The notes beneath the pieces are model-generated. The model was not told the origin of the DNA. It did not search any database and saw nothing but the letters and a program-made list of their open reading frames with translations. Below are positions 27,952 through 36,753 of a DNA stretch of 64,000 nt, piece after piece; the stretch's first letter is position 1; each line of letters begins with the position of its first letter. The position numbers and the translations under genes were made by a program. Location of the stretch: assembly GCF_028613635.1 (NCBI RefSeq), contig NZ_JAQRMY010000001.1, positions 291,778-355,777 on the forward strand, given 5' to 3'. Source of the stretch: Devosia sp. ZB163. GTDB taxonomy: Bacteria > Pseudomonadota > Alphaproteobacteria > Rhizobiales > Devosiaceae.

Positions 27952-28596
27952 ATGATCCGCCGCAGCTTCCTCGTCCTCGCCGCCCTGTTCACCGCCTTCC
28001 CGGCACTTGCACAGGCGCAGGGCGCCGCCGAACCGCGCCCCCTTACCGACGCCGAGCGGCAGCTGATCACCGAGATCAACCAGCACAACTCGGCCATCAA
28101 GACCATGGTCGGCCGGTTCCTCCAGATCGATACCCAGGGCAGCCGTATCGAGGGCACGTTCTTCCTTGAACGTCCCGGCAAGATCCTGTTCCGCTACAAT
28201 CCGCCCTCCTCCGAGCAGATCGTCTCGGTCGGCCGTGGCTTCTACGTCGTCGATCGCAAGGAGCAGACGCAGTACGCCTACCCGCAGGACAAGGTACCGC
28301 TGCGCCAGTTCCTCGATGCCGAGATCAACCTGTTCAAGGCCAACATCGTCGCAGTCGCGCAGTCGGACGACTACTTCTCGCTGACGCTCCAGGACGACAC
28401 GCCGGCCGGGGTCGTCCGTGTCGCGCTGGTGTTCGACACCGAGAGCAAGGATCTCAAGCAGTGGACGCTGACGGAGCCGTCGGGGTCCGAGCTGACCTTC
28501 TCGCTCTATGACGTCGACAAGAACGTCGAGATTCCCCGGTCCTACTTCTATATCGACCCGACCTTCCGCTCCGTTTCGGCGCCCAAGGAAGGCTGA
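27952..28596 (+). CDS. LolA-like outer-membrane lipoprotein carrier
   Basis: A 214-residue exported protein with signal peptide MIRRSFLVLAALFTAFPALAQA. The mature part follows the LolA pattern: IKTMVGRFLQIDTQGSRIEGTFFLERPGKILFRYNPPSSEQIVSVGRGFYVVDRKEQTQYAYP, in which the R-P-G-K-x-R-F-x-Y motif is recognisable. LolA carries lipoproteins across the periplasm from LolCDE to the outer membrane. The start is the ATG before the signal peptide, with AAGGA about 12 bases upstream. A terminator hairpin follows 49 bases after the stop. Confidence 0.85.
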   Translation: MIRRSFLVLAALFTAFPALAQAQGAAEPRPLTDAERQLITEINQHNSAIKTMVGRFLQIDTQGSRIEGTFFLERPGKILFRYNPPSSEQIVSVGRGFYVVDRKEQTQYAYPQDKVPLRQFLDAEINLFKANIVAVAQSDDYFSLTLQDDTPAGVVRVALVFDTESKDLKQWTLTEPSGSELTFSLYDVDKNVEIPRSYFYIDPTFRSVSAPKEG

Positions 28597-28645
28597 CGCG
28601 GTCGGCGCGAACCGGCTTTACGCCCCTCCTCCCGGTCTGCATAAG

Positions 28646-28674
28646 AGGCGCTCCGTTCCCACCGAGCGCCTTTT
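28646..28674 (+). terminator. intrinsic terminator between lolA-like gene and xth
   Basis: AGGCGCTC (28646-28653) pairs with GAGCGCCT (28664-28671) around a 10-base loop, followed by TTTT. It ends two bases before the xth start codon. Confidence 0.8.
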
Positions 28675-28676
28675 CC

Positions 28677-29483
28677 ATGCCCACATCCCTAGCCACCTGG
28701 AACATCAACTCGGTGCGCCTGCGCCTGCCGCTGGTGCTCGATTTCCTGCGCCAGTATCAGCCCGATGTCCTCTGCCTGCAGGAGATCAAGTGCCTGAACG
28801 ACCAGTTCCCGCGCAAGGAACTGACTGCCGCCGGCTACCCCTACCAGGCCGTGCACGGCCAGAAGGGCTATCACGGCGTCGCCATCGTCTCGAAGTTCCC
28901 GCTCACCGACATCTCCTCGCGCGTCTTCTGCGAGATCGAGGAAAGCCGGCACGTTTCGGCGATCGTCGATCTCGGCAAGGGTCCGCTGACGGTTCACAAC
29001 TTCTACATCCCCGCCGGTGGCGATGAACCCGACCCCGAGATCAACCCCAAGTTCAAGCACAAGCTCGGCTTCCTGAGCGAACTCAAGGCCTGGTTCGGCG
29101 AGGATCATTTCCGGGAGCGCCAGCTGATCTGCGGCGACTTCAACATCGCCCCGCTCGAACACGATGTCTGGAGCCACAAGCAACTGCTCAAGGTGGTGAG
29201 CCACACGCCCGTCGAGACCGAGGCGCTGAACGAACTGCTCTCCGGCGGCCATGGCTGGGTCGACGTCGTGCGCAAGCACTTCCCGGCCGACCAGAAACTC
29301 TACTCCTGGTGGAGCTACCGCGCCCGCGACTGGGATGCAGCCGACAAGGGCCGCCGCCTGGACCACATCTGGGCCACGGCCGATATCGCCGAACACACCG
29401 TCGGCGCCGAGATTGTCCGGCCGGCCCGAGGCTGGAGCAACCAGCCGTCGGACCACGTTCCGGTGATCACGCGCTTCATCTGA
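28677..29483 (+). CDS. xth: exodeoxyribonuclease III (AP endonuclease)
   Basis: A 268-residue XthA-type enzyme that cleaves abasic sites and degrades DNA 3' ends in base-excision repair. Conserved parts: SLATWNINSVRLRLPLVLDFL, the metal-binding Glu in DVLCLQEIKC (about residue 34), GDFNIAPLEHDVW, and the C-terminal QPSDHVPVI with the catalytic Asp-His. The start codon directly abuts a terminator stem-loop, leaving no room for a normal ribosome site. No later in-frame start keeps the ATWNINS motif, so the start is firm. Confidence 0.93.
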   Translation: MPTSLATWNINSVRLRLPLVLDFLRQYQPDVLCLQEIKCLNDQFPRKELTAAGYPYQAVHGQKGYHGVAIVSKFPLTDISSRVFCEIEESRHVSAIVDLGKGPLTVHNFYIPAGGDEPDPEINPKFKHKLGFLSELKAWFGEDHFRERQLICGDFNIAPLEHDVWSHKQLLKVVSHTPVETEALNELLSGGHGWVDVVRKHFPADQKLYSWWSYRARDWDAADKGRRLDHIWATADIAEHTVGAEIVRPARGWSNQPSDHVPVITRFI

Positions 29484-29491
29484 GGATAGAC

Positions 29492-29878
29492 ATGCGCCAA
29501 CTCGTCAGTTCCGGCTCCTACCTCGAGCCCGTCATCGGCTTCTCGCGGGCCGTCCGTGTCGGCAACATCGTTGTCGTCGGGGGCACCGCGCCGATCAAGG
29601 CGGGCGGCGGGACAGCGGCGGTCGGTGATGCCTACGGGCAGACGAAACGCTGTCTCGAGATCGTCTCCAAGGCGCTGGCGGATGCCGGCGCCCGGATCGA
29701 GGACGTGACCCGTACCCGCATCATCCTGACCGACATCGCCTTGTGGCAGGAGGCCGCCCGTGCCCATGCCGAGGTCTTCGGCGTCATCCGCCCGGTGACG
29801 ACGCTGATGCAGGTGACGGCCTTCGTCGATCCCGACTGGCTGGTCGAGATCGAGGCCGAGGCCGTCGTCGCCGAGTGA
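29492..29878 (+). CDS. RidA/YjgF family protein
   Basis: A 128-residue RidA-superfamily protein. It contains GFSRAVRVGNIVVVGGTAPI, the DAYGQTKRCLEIVSKALADAGARIEDVTRTRIILTDIALW core and the final PVTTLMQVTAFVDPDWLVEIEAEAV. The family's archetype hydrolyses reactive enamine/imine intermediates from PLP enzymes. An arginine in the VTRTRIIL segment sits where the usual catalytic arginine region is. It starts eight bases after the xth stop, with GAGGA before the ATG, and should be co-transcribed with xth. Its stop codon lies inside parS-like site B. Confidence 0.88.
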   Translation: MRQLVSSGSYLEPVIGFSRAVRVGNIVVVGGTAPIKAGGGTAAVGDAYGQTKRCLEIVSKALADAGARIEDVTRTRIILTDIALWQEAARAHAEVFGVIRPVTTLMQVTAFVDPDWLVEIEAEAVVAE

Positions 29879-29891
29879 TTCACGTGGAACG
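29876..29891. other. parS-like site B (13/16)
   Basis: TGATTCACGTGGAACG matches parS at 13 of 16 positions. GATTC, a GANTC motif, overlaps the core. The TGA is the stop codon of the RidA gene. Confidence 0.4.
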
Positions 29892-29896
29892 TTGAG

Positions 29897-30349
29897 CTAC
29901 TTGCGGAAACGCCCGCGGGCGCTCTCGATCGCGCCGAGGTAGGTCGAGAGCTCGCGCCGGATGCGGTCAGCCGCGCGCGCCGCGAGGTCAGGATACTGGT
30001 TGGCGAGCTTCATGAAGGCGGTGCGCGGCACGAACAGCGTCTCGACCGCGTCCACCGCCTTGATCGTCACCGGCCTGGCCTTTGCCACCACCAGCGCCAT
30101 GGCGCCCAGAACCGAGCCCGTATCGTGGATCAGGAACGGATTGTCTTCCGCCCCCTCCTGCGTGCTCGACACCGTGCCTGAAACGAGGACATGCGCCCCT
30201 TCGGGAACATCGCCGGCTGCATAGATGACGCTTCCCGGCCGGAATTTCTTGCGCTCGGAAGCGAACGCAAGCAGCCGCCGCTGCTCGGCGTCGCAGATTT
30301 CGAAGAAATCCGCACGTCCCAGAATGGTCGCCGCGTCGTCGAGTTGCAT
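29897..30349 (-). CDS. cyclic nucleotide-binding domain protein
   Basis: A 150-residue protein consisting almost only of a Crp-type cNMP-binding domain: FFEICDAEQRRLLAFASERKKFRPGSVIYAAGDVPEGAHVLVSGTVS, then GSVLGAMALVVAKARPVTIKAVDAVETLFVPRTAFMKL. No helix-turn-helix follows, so it is a stand-alone sensor or regulator subunit rather than a transcription factor. The phosphate-binding GE-x-x-L-x-x-x-x-x-R-x-A signature is degenerate, so nucleotide binding is uncertain. It is convergent with the xth-ridA unit. Confidence 0.8.
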   Translation of the reverse strand: MQLDDAATILGRADFFEICDAEQRRLLAFASERKKFRPGSVIYAAGDVPEGAHVLVSGTVSSTQEGAEDNPFLIHDTGSVLGAMALVVAKARPVTIKAVDAVETLFVPRTAFMKLANQYPDLAARAADRIRRELSTYLGAIESARGRFRK

Positions 30350-30508
30350 ACCGCCCTAGTTCCCGCGTCGCGTTCCGCAGGCGCGACTGGCGCCCGGCGA
30401 CTTCGCCGCGACCCCCGATATAGAGCATTTCTTCCCGATGTCAGGAATCGAATTCACCCCGATCGATACAAAGCACACGGGGTTATGCACCGACAGAGAA
30501 ATCCGGCT

Positions 30509-30539
30509 GGGACGCGGGGAGGGAGTAGGCCCGCGTCCC
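30509..30539 (-). terminator. hairpin after the CenR-like gene
   Basis: GGGACGCGGG (30509-30518) pairs perfectly with CCCGCGTCCC (30530-30539), 18 bases past the regulator's stop. There is no clear T run, so termination strength is uncertain. Confidence 0.5.
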
Positions 30540-30556
30540 GGCCAGGTGGCCGTACT

Positions 30557-31240
30557 CTATGGTACCAGCCGATACCCACCCTCTTCCGTGACGAGGAGTC
30601 GGGCGTTCGAGGGATCGCGCTCGATCTTCTGGCGCAACCGGTAGATGTGCGTCTCCAGCGTGTGCGTGGTGACTCGGTTGTTGTAGCCCCACACTTCCTT
30701 GAGCAGGATCTCGCGGGTGATGGTCTTGGGACCCTGGCGGTAGAGATACTTGAGGATCGACGTTTCCTTGTCGGTCAGCCGCACCTTCGCCCCATCAGGC
30801 GACTCGAGGAGCTTGGCCGCGGGCTGGAAGCTGTACGGTCCGATGGTGAAGACCACGTCCTCGCTCTGGTCGTGCTGGCGCAGCGACGCCCGGATGCGGG
30901 CGAGCAGCACCGAGAAGCGGAAGGGTTTGGTCACATAGTCATTGGCGCCCGACTCGAGGCCGAGGATCTCGTCGGCGTCGCTGTCCTGCGCGGTCAGCAT
31001 GATGATCGGGCTCTTGAAGCCCTCGCGACGCAGGATCTTCACCGCCTCGCGCCCGTCCATGTCGGGCAGCCCGACATCGAGCAGCATCAGGTCGACATGC
31101 GCGCCGCGCACCTTGCCCAGCGCGTCTGCCGCTGTTTCCGCCTCGAGAAGATCGAACTCGCGGTACTGGTTGAGCTGCTCAATCAGTGTCCTGCGAAGGT
31201 CCGCGTCATCGTCGACGATCAGAATGCGCCGTCTATTCAT
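30557..31240 (-). CDS. cenR: OmpR-family response regulator, CenR-like
   Basis: A 227-residue response regulator. The receiver has the acidic triplet D10-D12, phospho-acceptor D55 (LLDVGLPDMDG), and LTAQDSDADE and DYVTKPF. The OmpR-type winged helix follows (VRLTDKETSILKYLYRQG, THTLETHIYRLRQKIERDPSNARLLVTEEGGYRLVP). Sequence style and the stand-alone position match CenR, an alphaproteobacterial regulator of cell-envelope integrity that is essential in Caulobacter. The symbol rests on recalled resemblance. The ATG giving MNRRRILIVDDD is chosen because it fits the receiver start. No histidine kinase is adjacent. Confidence 0.8.
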   Translation of the reverse strand: MNRRRILIVDDDADLRRTLIEQLNQYREFDLLEAETAADALGKVRGAHVDLMLLDVGLPDMDGREAVKILRREGFKSPIIMLTAQDSDADEILGLESGANDYVTKPFRFSVLLARIRASLRQHDQSEDVVFTIGPYSFQPAAKLLESPDGAKVRLTDKETSILKYLYRQGPKTITREILLKEVWGYNNRVTTHTLETHIYRLRQKIERDPSNARLLVTEEGGYRLVP

Positions 31241-31581
31241 GGTGTTACCCCACCCCATCGGCCAGTAATCCTGAGTTAGGCCGGGCCCATCGGCCCCGCC
31301 AATCAAAACGTCGTTACACCGTCACACGGGGTAGGAACGTGATTTGACATGGGAAGTTTCAAGCTCCCTTCCTTGCCCTATCTAGACCCAGCTGACGGGA
31401 CGCTGACAGCCGGGACGTTGTGTGTGTGCGGAACGGTACCGTTTGCGAACCCTTCCGCGCCGTTCTGCCCGGAAGCGCGTGCACAGAACAATGCTATGGC
31501 GTCATATTGACGCCCGGCCCGACGGCTTGCTCGTCCAGGCGACGAAGCGTCATGCCTCGACGAGCTCGAGCATCCGGTAGC
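31241..31581. promoter_or_regulatory. gap upstream of cenR with two perfect palindromes
   Basis: This 341-base gap has no gene. It holds AACGGTACCGTT (31432-31443), a perfect 12-base palindrome, and GGCGTCA-TAT-TGACGCC (31498-31514), a perfect 7-bp-arm inverted repeat. Both could be operators or, for the second, a terminator stem for yggS. Identity of any binding protein is unknown. Confidence 0.45.
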
Positions 31582-32259
31582 TTATCCGCGGGTCCCGAAC
31601 AGGGCAGACCCCACACGCACATCCGTTGCACCCATGGCGATGGCGGTCTCGAAGTCGCTGCTCATCCCCATCGAGAGCCTGGCTACGCCGGCGTCGCGGG
31701 CCAACGATGCGAGATGCGCGAAGTAGGGCCCCGGCGGATCGCCCTCGGGCGGGATGCACATGAGGCCCACGACATCGAGTCCGTGCTCGGCGCGGCAGCG
31801 GGCGACGAACGCCGGCGTCTCCGCCGGCGCGATGCCCGCCTTCTGTTCCTCGAGCCCGATATTGACCTGGACGAAGACCGGCAGCTGCCGCCCTGCCCGG
31901 TCCATCTCAACCTTCAGCACGCCCGCCAGCTTGTCGCGGTCGACCGTCTCGATGACATCGAACAGCGCCACCGCCTCGCGCGCCTTGTTGGTCTGCAGCG
32001 GGCCGATCAGGTGCAACTGTATGCCGTCATAGGAAGCCCGCAGCTCGGGCCACTTTTCCTTGGCCTCCTGCACCCGGTTTTCCCCGAACACGCGCTGCCC
32101 GGCGTCCAGAAACGGCCGGATTGCTTCGGCATCGAACGTCTTCGAGACGGCCACCAGTTCGACGTTGTCGGGCGGCGCTCCGAAACGGCGACGGGCCCGT
32201 TCGATGCGATTGCGAATGATCTCAAGGCGCCCAGCGGCGTTCTCTCGGGCGTTCTGCAT
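31582..32259 (-). CDS. YggS-family PLP homeostasis protein
   Basis: A 225-residue single-domain alanine-racemase-fold protein that binds pyridoxal phosphate and balances PLP and amino-acid pools. The PLP lysine lies in VELVAVSKTF (about residue 40). Other family blocks are FGENRVQEAKEKWPEL, LHLIGPLQTNKAREAVALFDVIETVD, VQVNIGLEEQKAG, GLMCIPP and LSMGMSSDFETAIAMGATDVRVGSALFG. It is divergent from leuS with about 100 bases between the starts. Confidence 0.93.
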   Translation of the reverse strand: MQNARENAAGRLEIIRNRIERARRRFGAPPDNVELVAVSKTFDAEAIRPFLDAGQRVFGENRVQEAKEKWPELRASYDGIQLHLIGPLQTNKAREAVALFDVIETVDRDKLAGVLKVEMDRAGRQLPVFVQVNIGLEEQKAGIAPAETPAFVARCRAEHGLDVVGLMCIPPEGDPPGPYFAHLASLARDAGVARLSMGMSSDFETAIAMGATDVRVGSALFGTRG

Positions 32260-32360
32260 GGCGCTCTCTGTTGACCGGCCAATAGAATTCTGATGAAGGT
32301 CCGGTAGCCAAAAACCCCCGCCGACGCAACGTAATCGGTGGCTTTAAGGACTGTTCCGAA

Positions 32361-34979
32361 GTGACTGGTAGAGTAACCGAGCGCTACAATCCGCGTGTCG
32401 AAGAACCGCGTTGGCAGAAGGCCTGGGACGAGGCCAAGACTTTCGTCGTCAGGAACGACGACCAGCGCGAGCCCTACTACGTCCTTGAGATGTTCCCCTA
32501 TCCATCGGGGCGCATTCACATGGGCCACGTCCGCAACTACACCATGGGCGACGTTCTCGCGCGCTATATGCGCGCCAAGGGCCGCAACGTGCTGCACCCC
32601 ATGGGCTGGGACGCTTTCGGCCTGCCGGCCGAGAACGCGGCCATGCAGAACAAGGTCCACCCCAAGAGCTGGACCTACGCCAATATCGAGGCGATGCGGA
32701 AGCAGCTGAAGTCCATCGGGCTCGGCATCGACTGGACGCGCGAGTTCGCCACCTGCGACGTCGAGTATTACTCCCAGCAGCAGAAGCTGTTCATCGACAT
32801 GCTGCGCGAGGGCCTCGTCACCCGCCGCAAGTCGAAGGTGAACTGGGACCCCGTCGACATGACCGTGCTCGCCAACGAGCAGGTCGTCGATGGCCGTGGC
32901 TGGCGCTCTGGCGCCATCGTCGAGCAGCGCGAGCTGAACCAGTGGGCCTTCAAGGTCTCCGAGTTCGCCGAGGAACTGCTCGAAGCGCTCGATACGCTCG
33001 ACCAGTGGCCCGAGAAGGTGCGCACCATGCAGCGCAACTGGATCGGCAAGTCCGAAGGCCTGCGCCTGCTGTTCGAGCTCAGCGCCCCATACAAGGACTT
33101 CACCTCGATCGAGGTCTTCACGACCCGGCCCGACACCATTTTCGGCGCGAGCTTCATCGCTATTTCGGCTGACCATCCGCTCGCCAAGGCTCTGTCGGAC
33201 CAGCCGGCCGTTGCCGCCTTCATCGCTGAGACGCACCGCCAGGGTACGGCCACCGAGACGATCGACAAGGCCGAGAAGCTGGGCGTCTTCACCGGCCTGC
33301 ACGTCAACCATCCGGTGAAACCCGGCGCCACGCTGCCGGTCTACGTCGCCAATTTCGTGCTGATGGACTACGGCACGGGCGCCATCTTCGGCTGCCCGGC
33401 CCATGACCAGCGCGACCTCGACTTTGCCCGCCGCTACGGCCTGCCGGTTATCCCGGTGGTGCTGCCCGAGGGCGCCGATCCCGAGGAGTTCGAGGTGGAG
33501 GCCGAGGCCTACACCGGCCCGGGCCGCGCCTATCACTCCGAGTTCCTCGATGGGCTCGACGTCGACGCCGCCAAGAAGAAGATCGCCGAGTATTTCGCCC
33601 AGCGATCGGTCGACAACCGCCCGCAGGGCGTGGTCGAGACCAACTATCGCCTGCGCGACTGGGGCGTTTCGCGCCAGCGCTACTGGGGCTGCCCGATCCC
33701 GGTCATCCACTGCGAGAACTGCGGCACCGTGCCGGTTCCCGACAAGGACCTGCCGGTCGTCCTGCCCGAGGACGTGACCTTCGATCGCCCCGGCAATCCG
33801 CTCGACCATCATCCGACCTGGAAGCACGTCGCCTGCCCCAAATGCGCCGGTCCCGCGATGCGCGAAACCGACACGATGGACACGTTCGTCGACAGCTCCT
33901 GGTACTTCGCACGCTTCACCGCGCCGCACGCCGACACGCCTACCATCCCGGGGGTCGCCAACAACTGGCTGCCGGTCGACCAGTACATCGGCGGCGTCGA
34001 GCACGCGATCCTGCACCTGCTCTACTCGCGCTTCTTCACCCGCGCGATGAAGAAATCGGGCCACCTGAACATCGACGAACCCTTCAAGGGCCTGTTCACC
34101 CAGGGCATGGTCGTCCACGAGACCTACAAGGACCAGGCCGGCGAGTGGCTCTCCCCCGCCGACATCTTGATCTCCGGCGGTGACAACCGCACTGCGGTTC
34201 ACGCCAAGACCGGCGCTGCGGTGGAGATCGGCTCCATCGAGAAGATGTCGAAGTCCAAGAAGAACGTGGTCGATCCCGACGAGATCGTCCGCACCTACGG
34301 CGCCGACACCGCCCGCTGGTTCATGCTGTCGGACTCCCCGCCGGAGCGCGACGTGCAGTGGACCGAAGCCGGCATCGAGGGCGCTTCGCGCTTCCTGCAG
34401 CGCGTCTGGAAGCTGGTCGGCGACGCCGCCGAACTGCTGGCCCAGCCGGCTGGCGAGCCGGACATGTCCGACGCCGAGACGGCAGCGATCCGCCGCCTTG
34501 CCCACCGCACCGTGGCCAATGTCGGCACCGACCTCGAAGGCCTGCGCTTCAACCGCGCCGTGGCCCAGATCTACGAGCTGGCCAACGGGCTTACCAAGTT
34601 CACCGCAACGACCGTTGCGGCGAGCACGCCGGGCCGGGTCGGCGCCCTCGACGAAGGTGTGTCGCGCCTGATCCAGCTGGTCGCGCCGATGATGCCGCAC
34701 CTGGCGGAGACCTGCTGGGCGGCGCTCGGCAAATCCGGCCTCGTCGTCGATGCTCCCTGGCCCGCCGTCGATCCGGCGCTCCTCATGGATTCGAGCGTCG
34801 TCATCCCGGTACAGGTCAACGGCAAGCGTCGCGGCGAGATCACCGTGCCCAAGGGCTCGGCCAACGATCTGGTCGAGAAAGAGGCCTTGTCTCTCGAGGC
34901 CGTAGCCCGCATGCTGGAAGGCAAATCACCCAAGAAGGTCGTGATTGTCCCGGACCGGATCGTCAATGTGGTCGTTTAG
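32361..34979 (+). CDS. leuS: leucyl-tRNA synthetase
   Basis: An 872-residue class I synthetase. The HIGH motif is HMGH (about residue 53), the editing (CP1) domain spans roughly residues 220-410, with the Thr-rich [13 protein letters not shown], and KMSKSKKN lies near residue 629. The C-terminal tRNA-binding part ends [11 protein letters not shown]. The start is GTG with AAGGA ten bases upstream. lptE begins inside the last codons, 14 bases before the leuS stop, and holA follows, the usual alphaproteobacterial arrangement. Confidence 0.97.
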   Translation: MTGRVTERYNPRVEEPRWQKAWDEAKTFVVRNDDQREPYYVLEMFPYPSGRIHMGHVRNYTMGDVLARYMRAKGRNVLHPMGWDAFGLPAENAAMQNKVHPKSWTYANIEAMRKQLKSIGLGIDWTREFATCDVEYYSQQQKLFIDMLREGLVTRRKSKVNWDPVDMTVLANEQVVDGRGWRSGAIVEQRELNQWAFKVSEFAEELLEALDTLDQWPEKVRTMQRNWIGKSEGLRLLFELSAPYKDFTSIEVFTTRPDTIFGASFIAISADHPLAKALSDQPAVAAFIAETHRQGTATETIDKAEKLGVFTGLHVNHPVKPGATLPVYVANFVLMDYGTGAIFGCPAHDQRDLDFARRYGLPVIPVVLPEGADPEEFEVEAEAYTGPGRAYHSEFLDGLDVDAAKKKIAEYFAQRSVDNRPQGVVETNYRLRDWGVSRQRYWGCPIPVIHCENCGTVPVPDKDLPVVLPEDVTFDRPGNPLDHHPTWKHVACPKCAGPAMRETDTMDTFVDSSWYFARFTAPHADTPTIPGVANNWLPVDQYIGGVEHAILHLLYSRFFTRAMKKSGHLNIDEPFKGLFTQGMVVHETYKDQAGEWLSPADILISGGDNRTAVHAKTGAAVEIGSIEKMSKSKKNVVDPDEIVRTYGADTARWFMLSDSPPERDVQWTEAGIEGASRFLQRVWKLVGDAAELLAQPAGEPDMSDAETAAIRRLAHRTVANVGTDLEGLRFNRAVAQIYELANGLTKFTATTVAASTPGRVGALDEGVSRLIQLVAPMMPHLAETCWAALGKSGLVVDAPWPAVDPALLMDSSVVIPVQVNGKRRGEITVPKGSANDLVEKEALSLEAVARMLEGKSPKKVVIVPDRIVNVVV

Positions 34980-35478
34980 GCGACTGCTTCGCACTGCCCT
35001 GATCGCGCTGGGACTTCTCGGCGCGACGACGCTTGCCGGCTGCTCCGGCCTGACGCCGGTCTATGGCGAGCGCGGCCTCGGCGCTGAGCGCCACGCCTTC
35101 CGCTACGCCGACCCCGGTAACCGGCTCGAGCAGATCATCTACCAGGAACTGGTGCTGCGCATCGGCCGCACCGAGGACCCGATGAGCCCGACGGTCCGAA
35201 TCGCGACCTCGAGCTACTCGCGCGACCTGACCCGATCGAACGTCGCCGGCCCCAACGAACAATCGGAAGCCGTCGTCGTGGCGACCATCCAGGTGCTCGA
35301 CGCCACCGGCAAGGTCACGTTGCAGGCCACGCGCTCCGCCGCGACGGTCTACACCACCGACAACCAGGCTCTGGCCTCGTCCGAAGCGGAACGCCAGGCC
35401 TATGAGCAGTCGGCGCGCGAGCTGGCCGAGACGGTACGGCTCACCCTGCTGGGCGCCCTCAGCCAGCCGGCCGCCTGA
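34966..35478 (+). CDS. lptE: LPS-assembly lipoprotein LptE
   Basis: A 170-residue outer-membrane lipoprotein that plugs the LptD barrel for lipopolysaccharide export. The signal ends in a lipobox, TTLAGC, with the acylated Cys at residue 26. The mature region ([51 protein letters not shown]) follows the LptE/RlpB layout. The ATG lies within leuS, out of frame, and the stop overlaps the holA start (TGATG), so all three genes are translationally linked. Confidence 0.9.
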   Translation: MWSFRRLLRTALIALGLLGATTLAGCSGLTPVYGERGLGAERHAFRYADPGNRLEQIIYQELVLRIGRTEDPMSPTVRIATSSYSRDLTRSNVAGPNEQSEAVVVATIQVLDATGKVTLQATRSAATVYTTDNQALASSEAERQAYEQSARELAETVRLTLLGALSQPAA

Positions 35479-36497
35479 TGGTTGCGCTCAAGGCGCACGA
35501 AGTCGGCCGCTTCGTCGATCGCCCTGACCTCGAGGCCGGCATCATCCTCGCCTACGGCCCGGACGCCGGTCTGGTTCGCGAAACCGGGCAGCGGCTTGCC
35601 CGCCGCTTCGCCGGCAACGACGCCGACAGCATGAATCTCGTGGTGCTGGACGGTGGCGAGCTCGATTCCGACCCGTCGCGCCTCGCGGTCGAGGCCAAGA
35701 CGACCTCGCTGTTCGGCGATCGCCGGGTGATCCGTGTCCGCAGCGCCGGCAAGTCGCTGGTCATGCCGCTGACCGAACTGCGCGACGATCCGGGCGCGAT
35801 GATCATCCTCGAGGCCGGCAACCTGACGCCGAAGGACCCGCTGCGGGCGCTGGTCGAGGCCGCAAAGCTCGGCCGCGCCCTGCCCTGTTATCCCGATACC
35901 GACGAATCGCTGACCCGCCTGATTGCCGAGACATTCAACAAGGCTGGCATCCGGGCCGACCAGGACGCCGTCGCGGCGCTTCGAGATTCGCTCGGCAACG
36001 ATCGCGAGATCACGCGCCGCGAGCTTGAAAAGCTCCTGCTCTATGCGGCCGAAACGAAGGTGCTGACGCGCGACGACGTCCTGACGCTCTGCGCCGACAA
36101 TGCCGCGCTCGTCCTCGACCAGGTGATCGACGCCACGGCCAGCGGACATGCCGTCCAGCTCGACACGGCGCTCGAACGCGCTATCGCCCAGAGCGTGAAT
36201 GCCCAGCAGATTCTCGCCTCGGCGTTGAACCACTTCGCGACCCTGCGCCGCTGGCGCGCGGAAGCCGATTCCGGCCGGTCCGCGTCCGCCGTGCTCGACA
36301 ATGCCCGGCCCAAGCCGCACTTCTCGCGGCGCGCCTCGCTCGAGCGGCAGTTGCGGCTCTGGACGGACGATGCGCTGTCGGCCGCACTGGAGCGGCTGCA
36401 GCTGGCCGTGGGCGACAGTCGCAAGCGCTACGGCCTGCAGGACGTCGTCAGCCGACGGGCGCTGCTGGCTATTTGTGCAATGGCTGCAGAGCGTTAG
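35478..36497 (+). CDS. holA: DNA polymerase III delta subunit
   Basis: A 339-residue HolA, the clamp-loader subunit that opens the beta ring. It shows the degenerate AAA+ start (AGIILAYGPDAGLVRETGQRLARRF), VVLDGGELDSDPSRLAVEAKTTSLFGDRRVIRVR, EREITRREL-type (NDREITRRELEKLLLY) and the C-terminal collar helices with LNHFATLRRWR. Delta subunits lack a working Walker A, as here. It is the last gene of leuS-lptE-holA and converges on parB. Confidence 0.92.
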   Translation: MVALKAHEVGRFVDRPDLEAGIILAYGPDAGLVRETGQRLARRFAGNDADSMNLVVLDGGELDSDPSRLAVEAKTTSLFGDRRVIRVRSAGKSLVMPLTELRDDPGAMIILEAGNLTPKDPLRALVEAAKLGRALPCYPDTDESLTRLIAETFNKAGIRADQDAVAALRDSLGNDREITRRELEKLLLYAAETKVLTRDDVLTLCADNAALVLDQVIDATASGHAVQLDTALERAIAQSVNAQQILASALNHFATLRRWRAEADSGRSASAVLDNARPKPHFSRRASLERQLRLWTDDALSAALERLQLAVGDSRKRYGLQDVVSRRALLAICAMAAER

Positions 36498-36502
36498 CCG
36501 GA

Positions 36503-36518
36503 TGTTTCACGTGGATCA
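36503..36518. other. parS-like site C (14/16)
   Basis: TGTTTCACGTGGATCA, five bases after the holA stop in the holA/parB gap, matches parS at 14 of 16 positions. It has no GANTC motif. Confidence 0.65.
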
Positions 36519-36660
36519 GGCCGCCGTGGGGCGGCTGGATCGGCCTGGAACCTGGGGTATTCGGTCGGTAGTGGTCCAGAGAAGTTCCATTGCTTGAGCA
36601 TGAACTTCCGGCAACAGGCCGCCGCGGCGCTGGCTCCGTCGACGCGATCGCTGCTTTCCA

Positions 36661-36687
36661 AACGAAAATCCCCGCTGTCGCGGGGAT
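36661..36687 (-). terminator. intrinsic terminator of parB
   Basis: ATCCCCGC (36668-36675) pairs with GCGGGGAT (36680-36687) around a 4-base loop. On the minus strand a TTTTCGTTT tract follows, 67 bases after the parB stop. Confidence 0.75.
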
Positions 36688-36716
36688 CAGGTCGACTAGG
36701 CGAGAGCGAGGCCGCC

Positions 36717-36732
36717 AGTTGCACGTGAAACA
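36717..36732. other. parS-like site D (14/16)
   Basis: AGTTGCACGTGAAACA lies 22 bases after the parB stop codon and keeps a perfect right half of parS (14 of 16 overall). There is no GANTC motif. Confidence 0.6.
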
Positions 36733-36753
36733 ACCGGCCGGCGTGTCGTCATC

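Noticed and set aside
32007-34700. An 897-codon open frame antisense to leuS
   Set aside because: Shadow frame of leuS with no recognisable domain; its 3' end also overlaps yggS.
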